Below are positions 44,678 through 56,382 of a DNA stretch of 64,000 bases, one piece after another. The DNA comes from Selaginella tamariscina. Its lineage: Eukaryota > Streptophyta > Lycopodiopsida > Selaginellales > Selaginellaceae. Each line of letters starts with the position of its first letter. Position 1 is the first letter of the stretch. Under the pieces are notes generated by a model, which saw only the letters and a list, made by a program, of their open reading frames with translations, made no database searches and had not been told where the DNA came from. Location of the stretch: contig PUQB01000319.1 in assembly GCA_003024785.1 (NCBI GenBank), forward strand, positions 148,757 to 212,756. The letters run 5' to 3'. Both the position numbers and the translations under genes were made by a program.

Positions 44678-46243
44678 TGTCAGAGTTTTAACCCGAGGCT
44701 AACACGTGGCAACACGTGGCCACCAAGTGGTCTTCCGGCGTCAATTCCCTATGTGAGCAACGCTAAGTCTTCCAAGATGACCCAAGAGTCTAACTCAGAT
44801 GCTAGTTAAACAGAAGACTTAGAGTTTTACCTTAAGTCCCCTAGAATGACCATCCCTCGAACCCTAGAGGATATCTCGAGTAGACTTTAGGATTATCCCA
44901 GTAAACCTAGACAGGCTCATGCCCCAACCCTACAAAGGAAATGTGTCTCACACATACCCTATAACAGAGGCTAAGGCATCGTCACTTATCCCTTGAGGAA
45001 TCACCCTCATTGGAATACAACTCTTTAGGGCAACAAGGGGTACCTAAACCACGACTAACCCCTAAGGGTTTGAGTGGCCAAGTCATACCCTAGACCTAGG
45101 GCTAATACTTAGTGAGTACACGAGTGTGTGCCGTAGGAACACGAGTGTTCTGCTAAGCAAACTCCCTAAGGCTAGGTTTGGATAACCCTAAGTACATGAC
45201 CTTGCGAGTGCTTCACGAAAAAGCTCTTACTAACAAGTTTAGGTTGTTCAACCCCTGGATTCCAAGAAGAGCACTCCCTAGCCAAGTGTGCCTAAGCACA
45301 CCTAGTTACGAGACCTAACCTCCCTTAAGCAATGCCAAGGCTTCGCACCCTAGTGCGAGCACAAGCACGTCTATTTGCTGAGTATCCAACCCTTGGCGAC
45401 AAGCCCATGACACATCCCCAAAGGGCGTGCCTCAGGTGTTGTATCGTGTGACGTCTAGCCTAATGTCACATCTCCATGTGACACTACCTTCTCCGTTGTG
45501 GACTATCATGTCATAGCTCTAAGATTCAAGAGTTGCACCAAGTGCCACAAATGTGGCTCCTAAATGCCAACTCTAAAACCCCTCAATTATCCTCAGGACT
45601 TGGTAAGGAAACCCTGTCAATCAAGAACCACAACCACAGTTGAACAGAACACAAATGTGCCTTGCTTAGCTATGAGTGTTGAGCCTCCCAGGCATGGATT
45701 CACCAACGTTAAGGGTAAGCTACCCCAAAGGTGGGACGTACCCCTATCATCTAGAATTAGGCGGCACAACAGAGGGTTGTGCCTTGACGACACAAGCTAA
45801 AGCTTGCACCAGGAGAAGAGTAACGAGCTCAGTCATGAACCCAGGAACCCTTACTCCTACATACTCTACCTTATTTATGTGACGAAGCCCCCCCCCCCCC
45901 CCCTTTTTGTATGTGTAAGTGGGCTGGCACGGAATGCCAATGAGATGAGTTTGCACACTAACCCTTACCCCTAAACCCTACCCAAGGGGGGTGGGGGATT
46001 TAGGTCAACCCTAGGGGTGTTCCTAAGCCTATTCAACATGCCAAACTCATCTTACTAGGATGTCAAATCAGGGTGGGTTTTTTAAAGGTAAGTGCTACCT
46101 TCGCTAGAGTTTCTTGTGACATCTAAAGATAGCCAGTTGGACTACCACTAAACACTTAAGTGCACTAAGGAGTTGTTTCTCACTACACTAGGGTCCAAAC
46201 ATAGTACAGTAGTAACAACAGTCAACGTCCAAAGGGTCGAGTC
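44678..46243 (-). repeat. Family A LTR (minus), split by the family C element
   Basis: Starts TGTCAGAG on the plus strand and runs as an inverted long-subfamily LTR, with a C-run at about 45888-45904. It stops at '..agggtcgagtc' (46243). The missing end 'atagtaaaaactatgaca' is found 12 kb away at 58285-58302, directly after the family C element. No TSD is visible for this LTR (CCAAT left, TTTTG right), so one end may have been altered. Confidence 0.8.
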
Positions 46244-46771
46244 TGTCAAGCCACGATCTAGGAAAGAACAAGGTTCAAGAACAAGAAGGCTTGACTCAGG
46301 AGCAAACATGGAGCAGGACAGGAATAGGAACTCAGGAGCAAGACAAGGCGCAGGACAGGATCCAGGAGCAAGATAGGAACAGGATAGGATCCGAGGAAGA
46401 CAAGAGCAGACAGGAAGGCGCAGGACAGGATCCAGGAGCAAGACAAAACAGGAGGCAAGGAGCAAGACACAAACAAGACAAGAAAAGAATGATCGTAGAA
46501 GACTGGTGTTGATAGTAACTGATTGTACAACAATTAGGTCGGAGCTTTTATGCTCACAACTCCAAGAGCTAATCTAGGCATGAGTGCTAAAAGTGGCTGC
46601 ATGCATCTAAAAGTGCTTATGCATGCAGAGGCTAAATGAGTCCACATGTCCTCTAGGCATATCCTGTAGGCATATCCTGTAGGAATATCCTGTAGGATAT
46701 CCTACAGGCATATCCTGTATCCCGTATTGTATCCTGTATCCGAATCCTGTATCCTGTATCGGGTCGTGACA
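46244..46771 (-). repeat. C3 3' LTR (528 bp)
   Basis: TGTCAAGCC..GGTCGTGACA. It contains a purine-rich array ('aggacaggatccaggagcaa' variants, 46300-46460) and an array of 'catatcctgtagg' units (46660-46770). The adjacent minus-strand polypurine tract is AGGGAGGAGG (complement at 46772-46785). Confidence 0.85.
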
Positions 46772-48110
46772 GCACCTCCTCCCTAAGGACGAGTTCCACG
46801 AGTCTTAGGACCTGGTTTAGCAGGATAATGCCGATGGAAGGCAGCAACTTTGGAAGAAGCATGGAGTAAGTTGGATGCAGGTTCCCAAGTGCGATCGGTA
46901 TAGGCAAATAACCTTTCCAATCCACCAAGTATTGAAGTTGGCGGCGATGAAGACGAGAATCAAGGATGGCTGCAACTTCGTACTCAGGTTCAGCAATGAC
47001 CACAGGAGGGGGAGGAGAAGAAGCACGACCAGGAAGAGAAGAAGGATGATACGGCTCCAACAAGGAGGTGTGAAACACAGGATGAAGTTTCACCGTAGAT
47101 GGTAACTCGAGTCGGAAAGCTACAGGATTGACCTCCGCCACAATCCTGTAAGGGCCCAATCGTTGAAAATCCAACTTAGAAGAAGGCCTGTTGGTGCGAA
47201 TATGTCGACGAAGAAGCCACACGAGATCACCAATCTTGTATGCAGGTGCCGGCTGACGGTGAGCATCAGCATGATGCTTGTATTTCCTGTGCCTGCTGAA
47301 GATGAACCGGAGATCATCCTGTACCTGACGAAGATGCTGGAGACGATCCTGTACTGCAGGAGCGGAAGAAGGAGAAGCAGGAGGAGCAAAGTCAAAACGT
47401 GGATGGTGGCCTGTAAGAGCAAAGAAAGGTGTCTGGCCTGTAGATGCGTGAACGGAGTTGTTGTAGGCAAACTCCGCCATTGGAAGAAGGTCCAACCAGT
47501 TGTCCTGTTGGTAACTGATGAAGCAGAAGATATTGCTCCAAGGTCTGAATTGTGCGTTCTGACTGCCCATCAGTTTGTGGATGATATCCTGAAGAAAGAT
47601 CCGCTTTAACCTGTAGACTCCGAAAAGCTCTCGCCAAAACTTGGACATGAATTGTGGACCTCGATCGGAAACAATGCTCTCAGGAAGACCATGATGTCGG
47701 AACACTTCACGGATCACCAACTCAGCAGTTGTCTGACCTGTAGCTAGTCTTGTTACAGGGTAGGAAATGAGCCTGCTTTGGTGAAACGGTCAACACCACC
47801 AAGAACTGCATCGAATCCACGAGAAGGAGGAAGATCTGTGAGGAAATCCATAGAAATGGATCTCCAAGGAGCAGAAGGAACAGGAAGAGGACGAAGAAGA
47901 CCAGAGGTGCATGACGAGGCATCTTCGACCTGTTACAGGTGTCACAACTCCGTACAAACCTTTCCACAAAACCTCGCAACCCAGGCCACCAATAGTTGCG
48001 AGTCACCAACTCACTGTCTTGGCCACACCAAAATGTCCTGTAGCCGGGGTATCATGACAATCCTGTACCACACGAGTCCTGAAATACCAACAGGAACGTA
48101 CAGGAGACCT
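46772..48110 (-). pseudogene. C3 integrase and chromodomain
   Basis: The chromodomain is read as 'EYEVAAILDSRLHRRQLQYL' then VDWKGYLP (about 46890-46990). The GPY/F region precedes it ('RLGPYRIVAEVNPVAFRLEL'). The catalytic core shows 'VIREVFRHHGLPESIVSDRG' and 'QFMSKFWREL' (47640-47720). The upstream part with the first Asp and the HHCC finger ('[20 protein letters not shown]', about 47940-48010) is in other frames. At about 47935 C3 has a 6-base insertion (acaggt-type) relative to C2. Confidence 0.8.
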
Positions 48111-49640
48111 TCCCGGTACAGGAGTCCATCCTGTATGGCAACAACTTGTAGTCTGAACGGGAACTGGAGGAAGAGGAACTTGCAATGTCAGGATGAATGT
48201 GTGAGAACACATTCTTTGCCAAGTCGTCTGTAGCCAACTGCGAACGGATGTCCTGTAGAGTGTTGAATTTGCTGGAGCCTGATGAACCTGTAGTGCCGCA
48301 AGCCGGAATCGATCAGGACCCAACAACACTTGCTTTGACAGTCATATGCAGGATCGCCCGGGATCGGTGCAAGGTAAGAGCGCCTAGACAATGCGTCCGC
48401 CTTGCCATTCCGAAAACCGGGCCTGTAGACGATGACGAAATCAAAACGTGATAGGAACTCCCCCACCTAGCCTGTCGCCGACTGAGAACTCGAGCCGTTT
48501 GAAAATACTCCAGGTTCTTGTGATCCGTAAGAACTTGTACAGGATGCGCACCTTCCAGGAAATGCCGCCACTCCTCGAACGAAATCCACAATGGCCTTGA
48601 GTTCCTTGTCATGAATCTCGTAATTGATCTCCGCCGAAAGGAACTTACGAGAGTGAAAAGCTACAGGATGAAGCAACTTGTCTTCTCCAACTGTGATAGG
48701 ACGGATCCTACTGCAAAATCCGAGGCATCTGCTTCAACGAAGAAAGGACGAGAAGGATCAGGATGTGCTAAAATCGGAGCTGTCGTGAAGGCGTCCTTGA
48801 GTGTTGTGAATGCATGTTCCGCCTTGTCGGACCAAGAGAAAACCCTGTGCGCTTGGTGAGTTCCGTGAGTGGAAGTACACGCTTGGAGAAGTCCTGTATG
48901 AACCGCCTGTAGAAGTTTGCAAAGCCAAGGAAACATTGTACATCTCGTACAGACTTGGGCCTCTCCCACTCCACGATGGTCTTCACCTTGTGCATGTCCA
49001 TGGAAACGCCAGCAGGAGAGACGATGTAGCCCAAGAACTCCACAGAATCCCTATCGAAAAAACACTTCTCCAACTTCGCATACAGGCCATGCTCGCGAAG
49101 CCGCTGTAGAACTAATCGTACATGCTTGTCATGTGCCGCCTGGTCCTTGGAGAAAATCAAAATGTCGTCGAGGTAGATCACCACAAACTGGTCCAAGAAG
49201 TCACGAAAGATGTCGTTCACCATGTGTTGGAACACGGCTGGGGCATTGGTAAGGCCGAAAGGGCATCACCGTGTACTCGAAGTGTCCATACCTTGTACGA
49301 AAGGCAGTCTTCCACTCATCGCCTGGACGAATCCGTACAAGGTTGTAGGCCCCTCGTAAGTCGATCTTCGTGAACACCTTTGCTCCTCGTAGCCGATCGA
49401 GAAGTTTCGGGATCAATGGCAACGGGTACCGATTCCGAATGGTGACTTGAATTCAAACCCCTGTAGTCCACAACCAAACATAAACTCCCATTCCTTCTTC
49501 TTGACAAAGAAGATAGGTGCTCCTGCAGGGGACTTTGAGTGACGAATGAAGCCGGATGCCAAGTTGTCCTCGATGTACTGACGAAGAACCTCCAACTCTG
49601 TGGGTGACAGTGCATAAATCGGTCCGAACGGTGGAGTCTT
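48111..49640 (-). pseudogene. pol: C3 reverse transcriptase and RNase H
   Basis: From the 5' end: '[20 protein letters not shown]' (49500-49600), '[20 protein letters not shown]' and '[15 protein letters not shown]' (49201-49422 frame), then '[20 protein letters not shown]' with YLDD at 49164-49175. Next are '[20 protein letters not shown]', '[18 protein letters not shown]' and '[20 protein letters not shown]'. Several frame changes relative to the more intact C2 copy make it non-coding overall. Confidence 0.85.
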
Positions 49641-51098
49641 TCCTTCCGCAAGATCAATAGGACAGTCGTAGGACCTGTGAACAGGAAGAACTGCAGCCTT
49701 GTGCTTGTCAAAACGTCCTGAAAGGAGTTGATACTTGGATGAGAAGAGGAGGAGAAGGAGGAGAAGGAGAAGGAGGAGGAGAAGGAGAGGAGAGAAGGAG
49801 CAGGAGAAGGAGATTGAAAAATAGGGGAGTCGGATACAGGAAAGGTAAAGAGGACGTAGGAGTTACTTGAAAGGCAAAAAGGTGAAAGGAGCAGGATCAG
49901 TGGCAAGTTCATGCATGGTAGTGGTAAGAACTCGAGAGGAGAAGGAGGGAGCTGTGACTGAAAAAGAGGAAGGATCTTGGGGTGGAACAGAGCAGAGTAA
50001 CAAAAAGGAGGCAGGATTGGGAAAAACCTGTGTGGATGTTGATGAGTGTACAGGATTGGAAGAATCCTGTACAGAAGTCCGTGGTTGCACAGGAGTGAGG
50101 AGAGCCTGCAAGTGTGCTGACGAACCAACAGGAGGTGGATCCTGTTGAGGAGGAACCTTCGACACTGATACAGGATTGGAAGAACCCTGTACAGAATCCG
50201 CAAACTTACAGGAGTGGGAGAGCCTGCGGATGTGCTGAGGAACTGACATGAGGTGAATCCTGTCGAGGAGGAGTCTTCAAACTAATACAGAACAGGCACG
50301 GTCAATCCTGTAGCTTGTACTGCCTCAGACACAAGGATGTATCTGCACACAGGAAGGTACAGGATTGATCCTAGCTGCCGGAGAGGAAAACGTGAGCGTC
50401 CTAGACCTCCAGTCGATCTGCGGATTTGCAACAACAAACCATGGCATGCCCAAAATGATGGAGTCGACCGAGTCTTGATCAAGTTGAAGGAAATTGAACA
50501 TTGAATGCCATGACTGCAAGAGAGAGGTTTGGTAGCATGGTAACTGAGAAGCAATCACGACCATCGGCCACCTCTACAGGAACTGCACGCTTCAACTTCA
50601 CCACCAAATGCCATGTTGAGTTGCAAAGTGTCATCCATGAAGCATGCATTTGCACTAGTGTCTAACAGGGCAAACTCCTGAGCTCTCAATTATTAAGATG
50701 AATGTGTATAGGAAACTTAAGTGATGGAATGGTATGAGCAGCACCAATGGAGCCTGCACCTACGTCCAACTTCGCGGTTCCTAGACAAAGTGACATTGAA
50801 GTTTTCCGACTGAACTTCAGCTTCAACTTCACGCGTCTTGAACTTCCTGGCTTTAATAAGACATTTCTGCCACCTTGTGTCCTGCTTCACCATAATACAA
50901 GCATAGGTTCTCACTGCGGCGACGTTGCTTCTCAGCAGCGGAAAGAGAGCCACTTGGATTTCTCAATCTCCATAGGAACTACTCCAGAAGGTGGTGTAGG
51001 AACATGTACCACAGCTACGGATTGGTTTGCAAGAACTGCTGACGGGATCTTTCCTGACGACGCTCAACAAATGGTTGTTGCAGGGAATAGCTTGTTGC
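49641..51098 (-). pseudogene. C3 protease and gag 3' part (active site mutated)
   Basis: The protease active site, LDTGANA in C2, reads LDTSANA here (Asp at 50660-50662, Ser at 50654-50656), which should abolish catalysis. The zinc knuckle near 50860-50900 has lost its second Cys (TAT for TGT) and is frameshifted before the last Cys. A low-complexity proline/serine-rich linker lies between protease and RT (49740-50250), with an (AGGAGAAGG)-type microsatellite at 49738-49812. The segment ends at GTTGC (51094-51098), the C2 insertion site. Confidence 0.75.
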
Positions 51099-51688
51099 TG
51101 TCAAGCCACGATCAGGAACAGGAAGAGAGTAGGATTCCAAGAACATGAAGGCTTGACTCAGGAACAGGACCGAGTGTAGGATAGGAACTAGGAATGAGAT
51201 AGCAGAATAGGAACTGAGACTCAGGATCAGGAGTAGGACAGGGATCAGGAGCAAGCAAGAACAGGACAGATCCAGGAGCAAGACAGGAAACGGATAGGAT
51301 CCAGAGAGAACAGAAACAGGATAGGATCCAAGGCAGACAGGAGCAGGAGGCAAAGGAGCAAGACAAGACAAGAACAAGAATGATCGTAGAAGACTGGTGT
51401 TGATAGTAACTGATTGTACAACAATTAGGTCGGAGCTTTTATGCTCACAACTCAGCTAAGCAAGCTAATCTGGTCATGAGTCTAATCTAGTCATGAGCTA
51501 AGAATAGTGTCCCTTATCCTCTAGGCATATCCTGTAGCATATCCTATAGGCATATCCTATAGGAATATCCTATAGGTATATCCTGTAGGAATATCCTGCA
51601 GGCATATCCTGTAACCGTATCCTGTATCCGAAATCCTGCATCCTGTATCCTGTATCCGGAATCCTGTATCCTGTATCGGGTTGTGACA
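51099..51688 (-). repeat. C2 3' LTR (590 bp)
   Basis: TGTCAAGCC..GGTTGTGACA. It carries the TTGATAGTAACT block (near 51400), the minus-strand TATA-like ATAAAAG about 31 bp upstream of it in the transcript sense, and the 'atatcctgtagg' array at 51525-51670. Differences from the 5' LTR are scattered substitutions and small indels. Confidence 0.9.
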
Positions 51689-51699
51689 GCACCTCCTCC

Positions 51700-52150
51700 C
51701 TAAGACGAGTTCCACGAGTCTTAGGACCTGGTTTAGCAGGATAATGCCGATGGAAGGCAGCAACTTTGGAAGAAGCATGGAGTAAGTTGGATGCAGGTTC
51801 CCAAGTGCGATCGGTAGGCAAATAACCTTTCCAATCCACCAAGTATTGAAGTTGGCGGCGATGAAGACGAGAATCAAGGATGGCTGCAACTTCGTACTCA
51901 GGTTCACCAGCAATGACCACAGGAGGGGGAGGAGAAGAAGCACGACCAGGAAGAGAAGAAGGATGATACGGCTCCAACAAGGAGGTGTGAAACACAGGAT
52001 GAAGTTTCACCGTGGATGGTAACTCGAGTCGGAAAGCTACAGGATTTACCTCCGCCACGATCCTGTAAGGGCCCAATCGTTGAAAATCCAACTTAGAAGA
52101 AGGCCTGTTGGTGCGAATGTGTCGACGAAGAAGCCACACGAGATCACCAA
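51700..52150 (-). CDS. C2 integrase C-terminus with chromodomain
   Basis: An open frame of 189 codons (ORF 51570-52139) reads 'FQRLGPYRIVAEVNPVAF', 'VKLHPVFHTSLLEPYHP', then 'EPEYEVAAILDSRLHRRQLQ', 'YLVDWKGYLPTDRTWEPASN'. The last two parts form a chromodomain with aromatic and acidic residues expected for methyl-lysine binding. Its C-terminus runs into the LTR repeats ('DTGYRIPDTGYRM'). Confidence 0.85.
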
Positions 52151-53170
52151 TCTTGTATGCAGGTGCCGGCTGACGGTGAGCATCAGCATGATGCTTGTAC
52201 CGTTCCTGTGCCTGCTGAAGATGAACCTGGAGATCATCCTGTACCTGACGAAGATGCTGAGACGATCCTGTACTGCAGGAGCGGAAGAAGGAGAAGCAGG
52301 AGGAGCAAAGTCAAAACGTGGATGGTGGCCTGTAAGAGCAAAGAAAGGTGTCTGCCTGTAGATGCGTGAACGGAGTTGTTGTAGGCAAACTCCGCCATTG
52401 GAAGAAGGTCCAACCAGTTGTCCTGTTGGTAACTGATGAAGCAACGAAGATACTGTTCTAAGGTCTGAATTGTGCGTTCGGACTGCCCATCAGTTTGTGG
52501 GTGATATCCTGAAGAAAGATCCGCTTTAACCTGTAGACTCCGAAGAAGCTCTCGCCAAAACTTGGACATGAATTGTGGACCTCGATCGGAAACAATGCTC
52601 TCAGGAAGACCATGATGTCGGAACACCTCACGGATCACCAACTCGGCAGTTGTCTGACCTGTAGCTGTCTTGTTGCAGGGTAGGAAATGAGCCTGCTTGG
52701 TGAAACGGTCAACCACCACAAGAACTGCATCGAATCCACGAGAAGGAGGAAGATCTGTGAGGAAATCCATAGAAATGGATCTCCAAGGAGCAGAAGGAAC
52801 AGGAAGAGGACGAAGAAGACCAGAGGGTGCATGATGAGGCATCTTCGACCTGTTAGGTGTCACAACTCCGTACAAACCTTTCCACAAAACCTCGCAACCC
52901 AGGCCACCAATAGTTGCGAGTCACCAACTCAACTGTCTTGGCCACACCAAAATGTCCTGTAGCCGGGGTATCATGACAATCCTGTACCACACGAGTCCTG
53001 CAAACACCAACAGGAACGTACAGGAGACCTTCCCGGTACAGGAGTCCATCCTGTATGGTGAACAGGTTGTAGTCTGGACGGGAACTGGAGGAAGAGGAAC
53101 TTGCAACGTCAGGATGAATGTGTGAGAACACATTCTTTGCCAAGTCGTCTGTAGCCAACTGCGAACGGAC
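52151..53170 (-). pseudogene. C2 integrase (zinc finger and catalytic core)
   Basis: The HHCC finger is read as '[20 protein letters not shown]' and '[16 protein letters not shown]' (52853-52990). The core frame 52234-52887 has '[18 protein letters not shown]', '[17 protein letters not shown]', 'HHGLPESIVSDRGPQF' and 'GYHPQTDGQSERTIQT', giving the D, D and E catalytic residues. A six-base loss near 52855 and a frame change before the core separate the two parts; otherwise the core is the best preserved integrase in the window. Confidence 0.85.
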
Positions 53171-54640
53171 GTCCTGTAGGAGTGTTGAATTTGCTGGAGC
53201 CTGATGAACCTGCAGTGCCGCAAGCCGGAATCGATCAGGACCCAACAACACTTGCCTTTGACAGTCAAATGCAGGATCGCCCGGGCTTGGTGCAAGGTAA
53301 GAGCGCCTAGACAATGCGTCCGCCTTGCCATTCCGAAAACCGGGCCTGTAGACGATGACGAAGTCAAAACGTGATAGGAACTCCGCCCACCTAGCCTGTC
53401 GCCGACTGAGAACTCGAGCCGTTTGAAAGTACTCCAGGTTCTTGTGATCCGTAAGAACTTGTACAGGATGTGCAGCACCTTCCAGGAAATGCCGCCACTC
53501 CTCAAACGAATCCACAATGGCCTTGAGTTCCTTGTCATGAATCTCGTAATTGATCTCCGCCGACAGGAACTTACGAGAGTGAAAAGCTACAGGATGAAGC
53601 AACTTGTCTCTCCAACTTGCGATAGGACGGATCCTACTGCAAAATCCGAGGCATCTGCTTCAACGAAGAAAGGACGAGAAGGATCAGGATGTGCTAAAAT
53701 CGGAGCTGTCGTGAAGGTGTCCTTGAGTGTTGTGAATGCATGTTCCGCCTTGTCGGACCAAGAGAAAACCTCTGTGCGCTTGGTGAGTTCCGTGAGTGGA
53801 AGTACACGCTTGGAGAAGTCCTGTATGAACCGCCTGTAGAAGTTTGCAAAGCCAAGGAAACATTGTACATCTCGTACAGACTTGGGCCTCTCCCACTCCA
53901 CGATGGTCTTCACCTTGTGCATGTCCATGGAAACGCCAGCAGGAGAGACGATGTAGCCCAAGAACTCCACAGAATCCCTATCGAAAAAACACTTCTCCAA
54001 CTTCGCATACAGGCCATGCTCGAAGCCGCTGTAGAACTAATCGTACATGCTTGTCATGTGCCGCCTGGTCCTTGGAGAAAATCAAAATGTCGTCGAGGTA
54101 GATCACCACAAACTGGTCCAAGAAGTCACGAAAGATGTCGTTCACCATGTGTTGGAACACGGCTGGGGCATTGGTAAGGCCGAAAGGCATCACCGTGTAC
54201 TCGAAGTGTCCATACCTTGTACGAAAGGCAGTCTTCCACTCATCGCCGGACGAATCCGTACAAGGTTGTAGGCCCCTCGTAAGTCGATCTTCGTGAACAC
54301 CTTTGCTCCTCGCAGCCGATCGAGAAGTTCCGGGATCAATGGCAACGGGTACCGATTCCGAATGGTGACTTGATTCAAACCCCTGTAGTCCACAACCAAA
54401 CGTAAACTCCCATCCTTCTTCTTGACAAAGAAGATAGGCGCTCCTGCAGGGGACTTTGAGTGACGAATGAAGCCGGATGCCAAGTTGTCCTCGATGTACT
54501 GGCGAAGAACCTCCAACTCTGTGGGTGACAATGCTAAATCGGTCCGAACGGTGGAGTCTTTCCTTCTGCAAGATCAATAGGACAGTCGTAGGACCTGTGA
54601 ACAGGAAGAACTGTAGCCTTGTGCTTGTCAAAAACGTCCT
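53171..54640 (-). pseudogene. pol: C2 reverse transcriptase and RNase H
   Basis: RT starts '[20 protein letters not shown]' and has '[20 protein letters not shown]' and '[20 protein letters not shown]' (54190-54531). A one-base loss follows ('ATCGCCGGACG' for 'ATCGCCTGGACG' in C3, near 54247). The frame 53978-54631 then holds '[20 protein letters not shown]' and YLDD (54089-54100). The 53587-54000 frame gives '[20 protein letters not shown]', '[15 protein letters not shown]' and '[16 protein letters not shown]'. RNase H continues in 52853-53602 with '[20 protein letters not shown]' and '[15 protein letters not shown]'. Three frame breaks inactivate it. Confidence 0.85.
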
Positions 54641-55690
54641 TAAAGTCGTGGTACTTGGATGGTAGAGAAGAAGGAGGAGAAGGAGAAGGAGTAGGCGAAG
54701 GAGATTGAAAAACAGGAGAGTCAGACACAGGAAAGGTAGAAGAGGACGTAGGAGTTACTTGAAAGGCAAAAAGGTGGAAAGGAGCAGGATCAGTGGTAAG
54801 TTCATGCATGGTAGTGGTAAGAACTCGGAGAGGAGCAGGAGGGAGCTGTGACTGAAAAAGAGGAAGGATCTTGGGGGGTGGAACAGAGGCAAGAGTAACA
54901 AAAGGAGGCAGGATTGGGAGAAACCTGTGTGGATGTTGACGAGTGTACAGGATTGGAAGAATCCTGTACAGAAGTCCGTGGTTGCACAGGAGTGAGGGAA
55001 GCCTGTGAGTGTGCTGACGAACCAACAGGAGGTGGATCCTGTTGAGGAGGAACCTTCGACACTGATACAGGATTGGAAGAACCCTGTACAGGAATCCGCA
55101 AACTTACAGGAGTGGAGAGAACCTGCGGATGTGCTGAGGAACTGACATGAGGTGAATCCTGTCGAGGAAGAGTCTTCAACACTGGTACAGGAACAGGCAC
55201 GGTCAATCCTGTAGCTTGTACTGCCTCAGACACCAAGGATGTATCCTGCACGCAGGAAGGTACAGGATTGATCCTGGCTGCTGGAGAGGAAAACGTGAGC
55301 GTCCTAGACCTCCAGTCGATCTGCGGATTTGCAACAACGAACCATGGCATGCCAAAAATGATGGGAGTCGACCGAGTCTTGATCAAGTTGAAGGAAATCG
55401 AACAGTTGAATGCACCATGACTGCAAGAGAGAGGTTGGTAGCATGGGTAACTGCCAGAAGCAATCAAACGACCATCGGCCACCTCTACAGGAACTGCACG
55501 CTTCAACTTCACCACCGGAATGCCATGCTGAGCTGCAAAAGTGTCATCCATGAAACATGCATTTGCACCAGTGTCTAACAGGGCAAACTCCTTGAGCTCT
55601 CGGTTATTGAGGCGAATGTGTACAGGAAACTTGAGTGATGGAATGGTATGAGCAGCACCAATGGAGCCTGCACCTACGTCCAACTTCGCG
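54641..55690 (-). CDS. C2 protease and proline/serine-rich linker
   Basis: A 293-codon open frame (54802-55683). It starts [19 protein letters not shown] and carries the active site [15 protein letters not shown] (Asp at 55573-55575) and '[20 protein letters not shown]'. The C-terminal protease part reads '[20 protein letters not shown]'. It is followed by about 150 residues rich in Pro, Ser and Val with repeated 'SVQDSSNPV' and 'PVQGSSNPV', a linker before RT. The catalytic motif is intact. Confidence 0.85.
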
Positions 55691-56340
55691 GCTCCTAGAC
55701 GAAGTGGACATTGAAGTTTTCCGACTGAACTTCAGCTTCGGCTTCACGCGTCTTGAACTTCTGGCTTTATTAGGACATTCCGCCACCTTGTGTCCTGCTG
55801 CACCACAATACAAGCATAGGTTCTCACCCCGACGACGTTGCTTCTCAGCAGTTGAAAGTGGGCCACGCTTGGATTGTTAACCTCCATAGGAACTGCTCCA
55901 GAAGGTGTCGTAGGAACATGTGCTACGGCTACAGGATTGGTTGGCAGGAACTGCTGACGGAATTTTTCCTGACGGCGCTCGAACAAACGGTTATCGCAGC
56001 GAACGGCTGTTGCATGATCTCCGCTAACGTTTGAGCATCCGGTAATGTAAGGAGAAGGTCCTTCACATCATCCCTCAGCCCAAAACGGAAGTGTTCGATC
56101 AATGCAGTCTCGTCCCATGGAATGATCGTGCACAATTGCTGAATTCGGATGCATAAACGGAAGCTGGTCTGGATCCTTATGTGAGCGTCCGTAATTTCGT
56201 GCATGCAGAACGGTACTTATCGGGATCTCCAAAATAAGCTTCAAAGGCAGCCACGAAACCTTCAAAGTCTTCCATCAATGGGTCATCACGCTCCAGCAAG
56301 GGAGCAACCCAAGCTCGTGGAGATCCACTTAGTAAGGATG
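55691..56340 (-). pseudogene. gag: C2 gag, N-terminus deleted
   Basis: Gag is read from 'LASLLSGSPRAWVAPLLERD' and 'FEGFVAAFEAYFGDPDKYRS' (56177-56330) into a second frame with 'IPWDETALIEHFRFGLRDDV' and 'KDLLLTLPDAQTLAEIMQ' (55929-56110). Next comes 'MFERRQEKFRQQFLPTNP' and the CCHC knuckle CLYCGAAGHKVAEC (55775-55816). Compared with C3 gag, which starts MANFEHFQREHQ at 57633, about 100 N-terminal codons are missing: the 5' UTR 'catagctctatcaaag' joins gag directly near 56345. C2 therefore could not make a complete Gag. Confidence 0.8.
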
Positions 56341-56368
56341 CCAAAAGCTTTGATAGAGCTATGAAAGG

Positions 56369-56380
56369 AGTTACTATCAA
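56369..56380 (-). other. C2 self-priming primer-binding site
   Basis: On the minus strand TTGATAGTAACT lies two bases inside the 5' LTR. It is the exact reverse complement of AGTTACTATCAA within the LTR (minus strand 56714 to 56703), the predicted first bases of the transcript. No tRNA-like 3' end is evident. This matches the self-priming arrangement known from the Tf1/sushi group. Confidence 0.65.
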
Positions 56381-56382
56381 AC

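Noticed and set aside
47163-47609. 148-codon plus-strand open frame (and similar plus frames at 47778, 48917, 53740)
   Set aside because: All lie opposite family C pol coded on the minus strand; their content mirrors pol codons and repeats between C2 and C3 only because the elements do.
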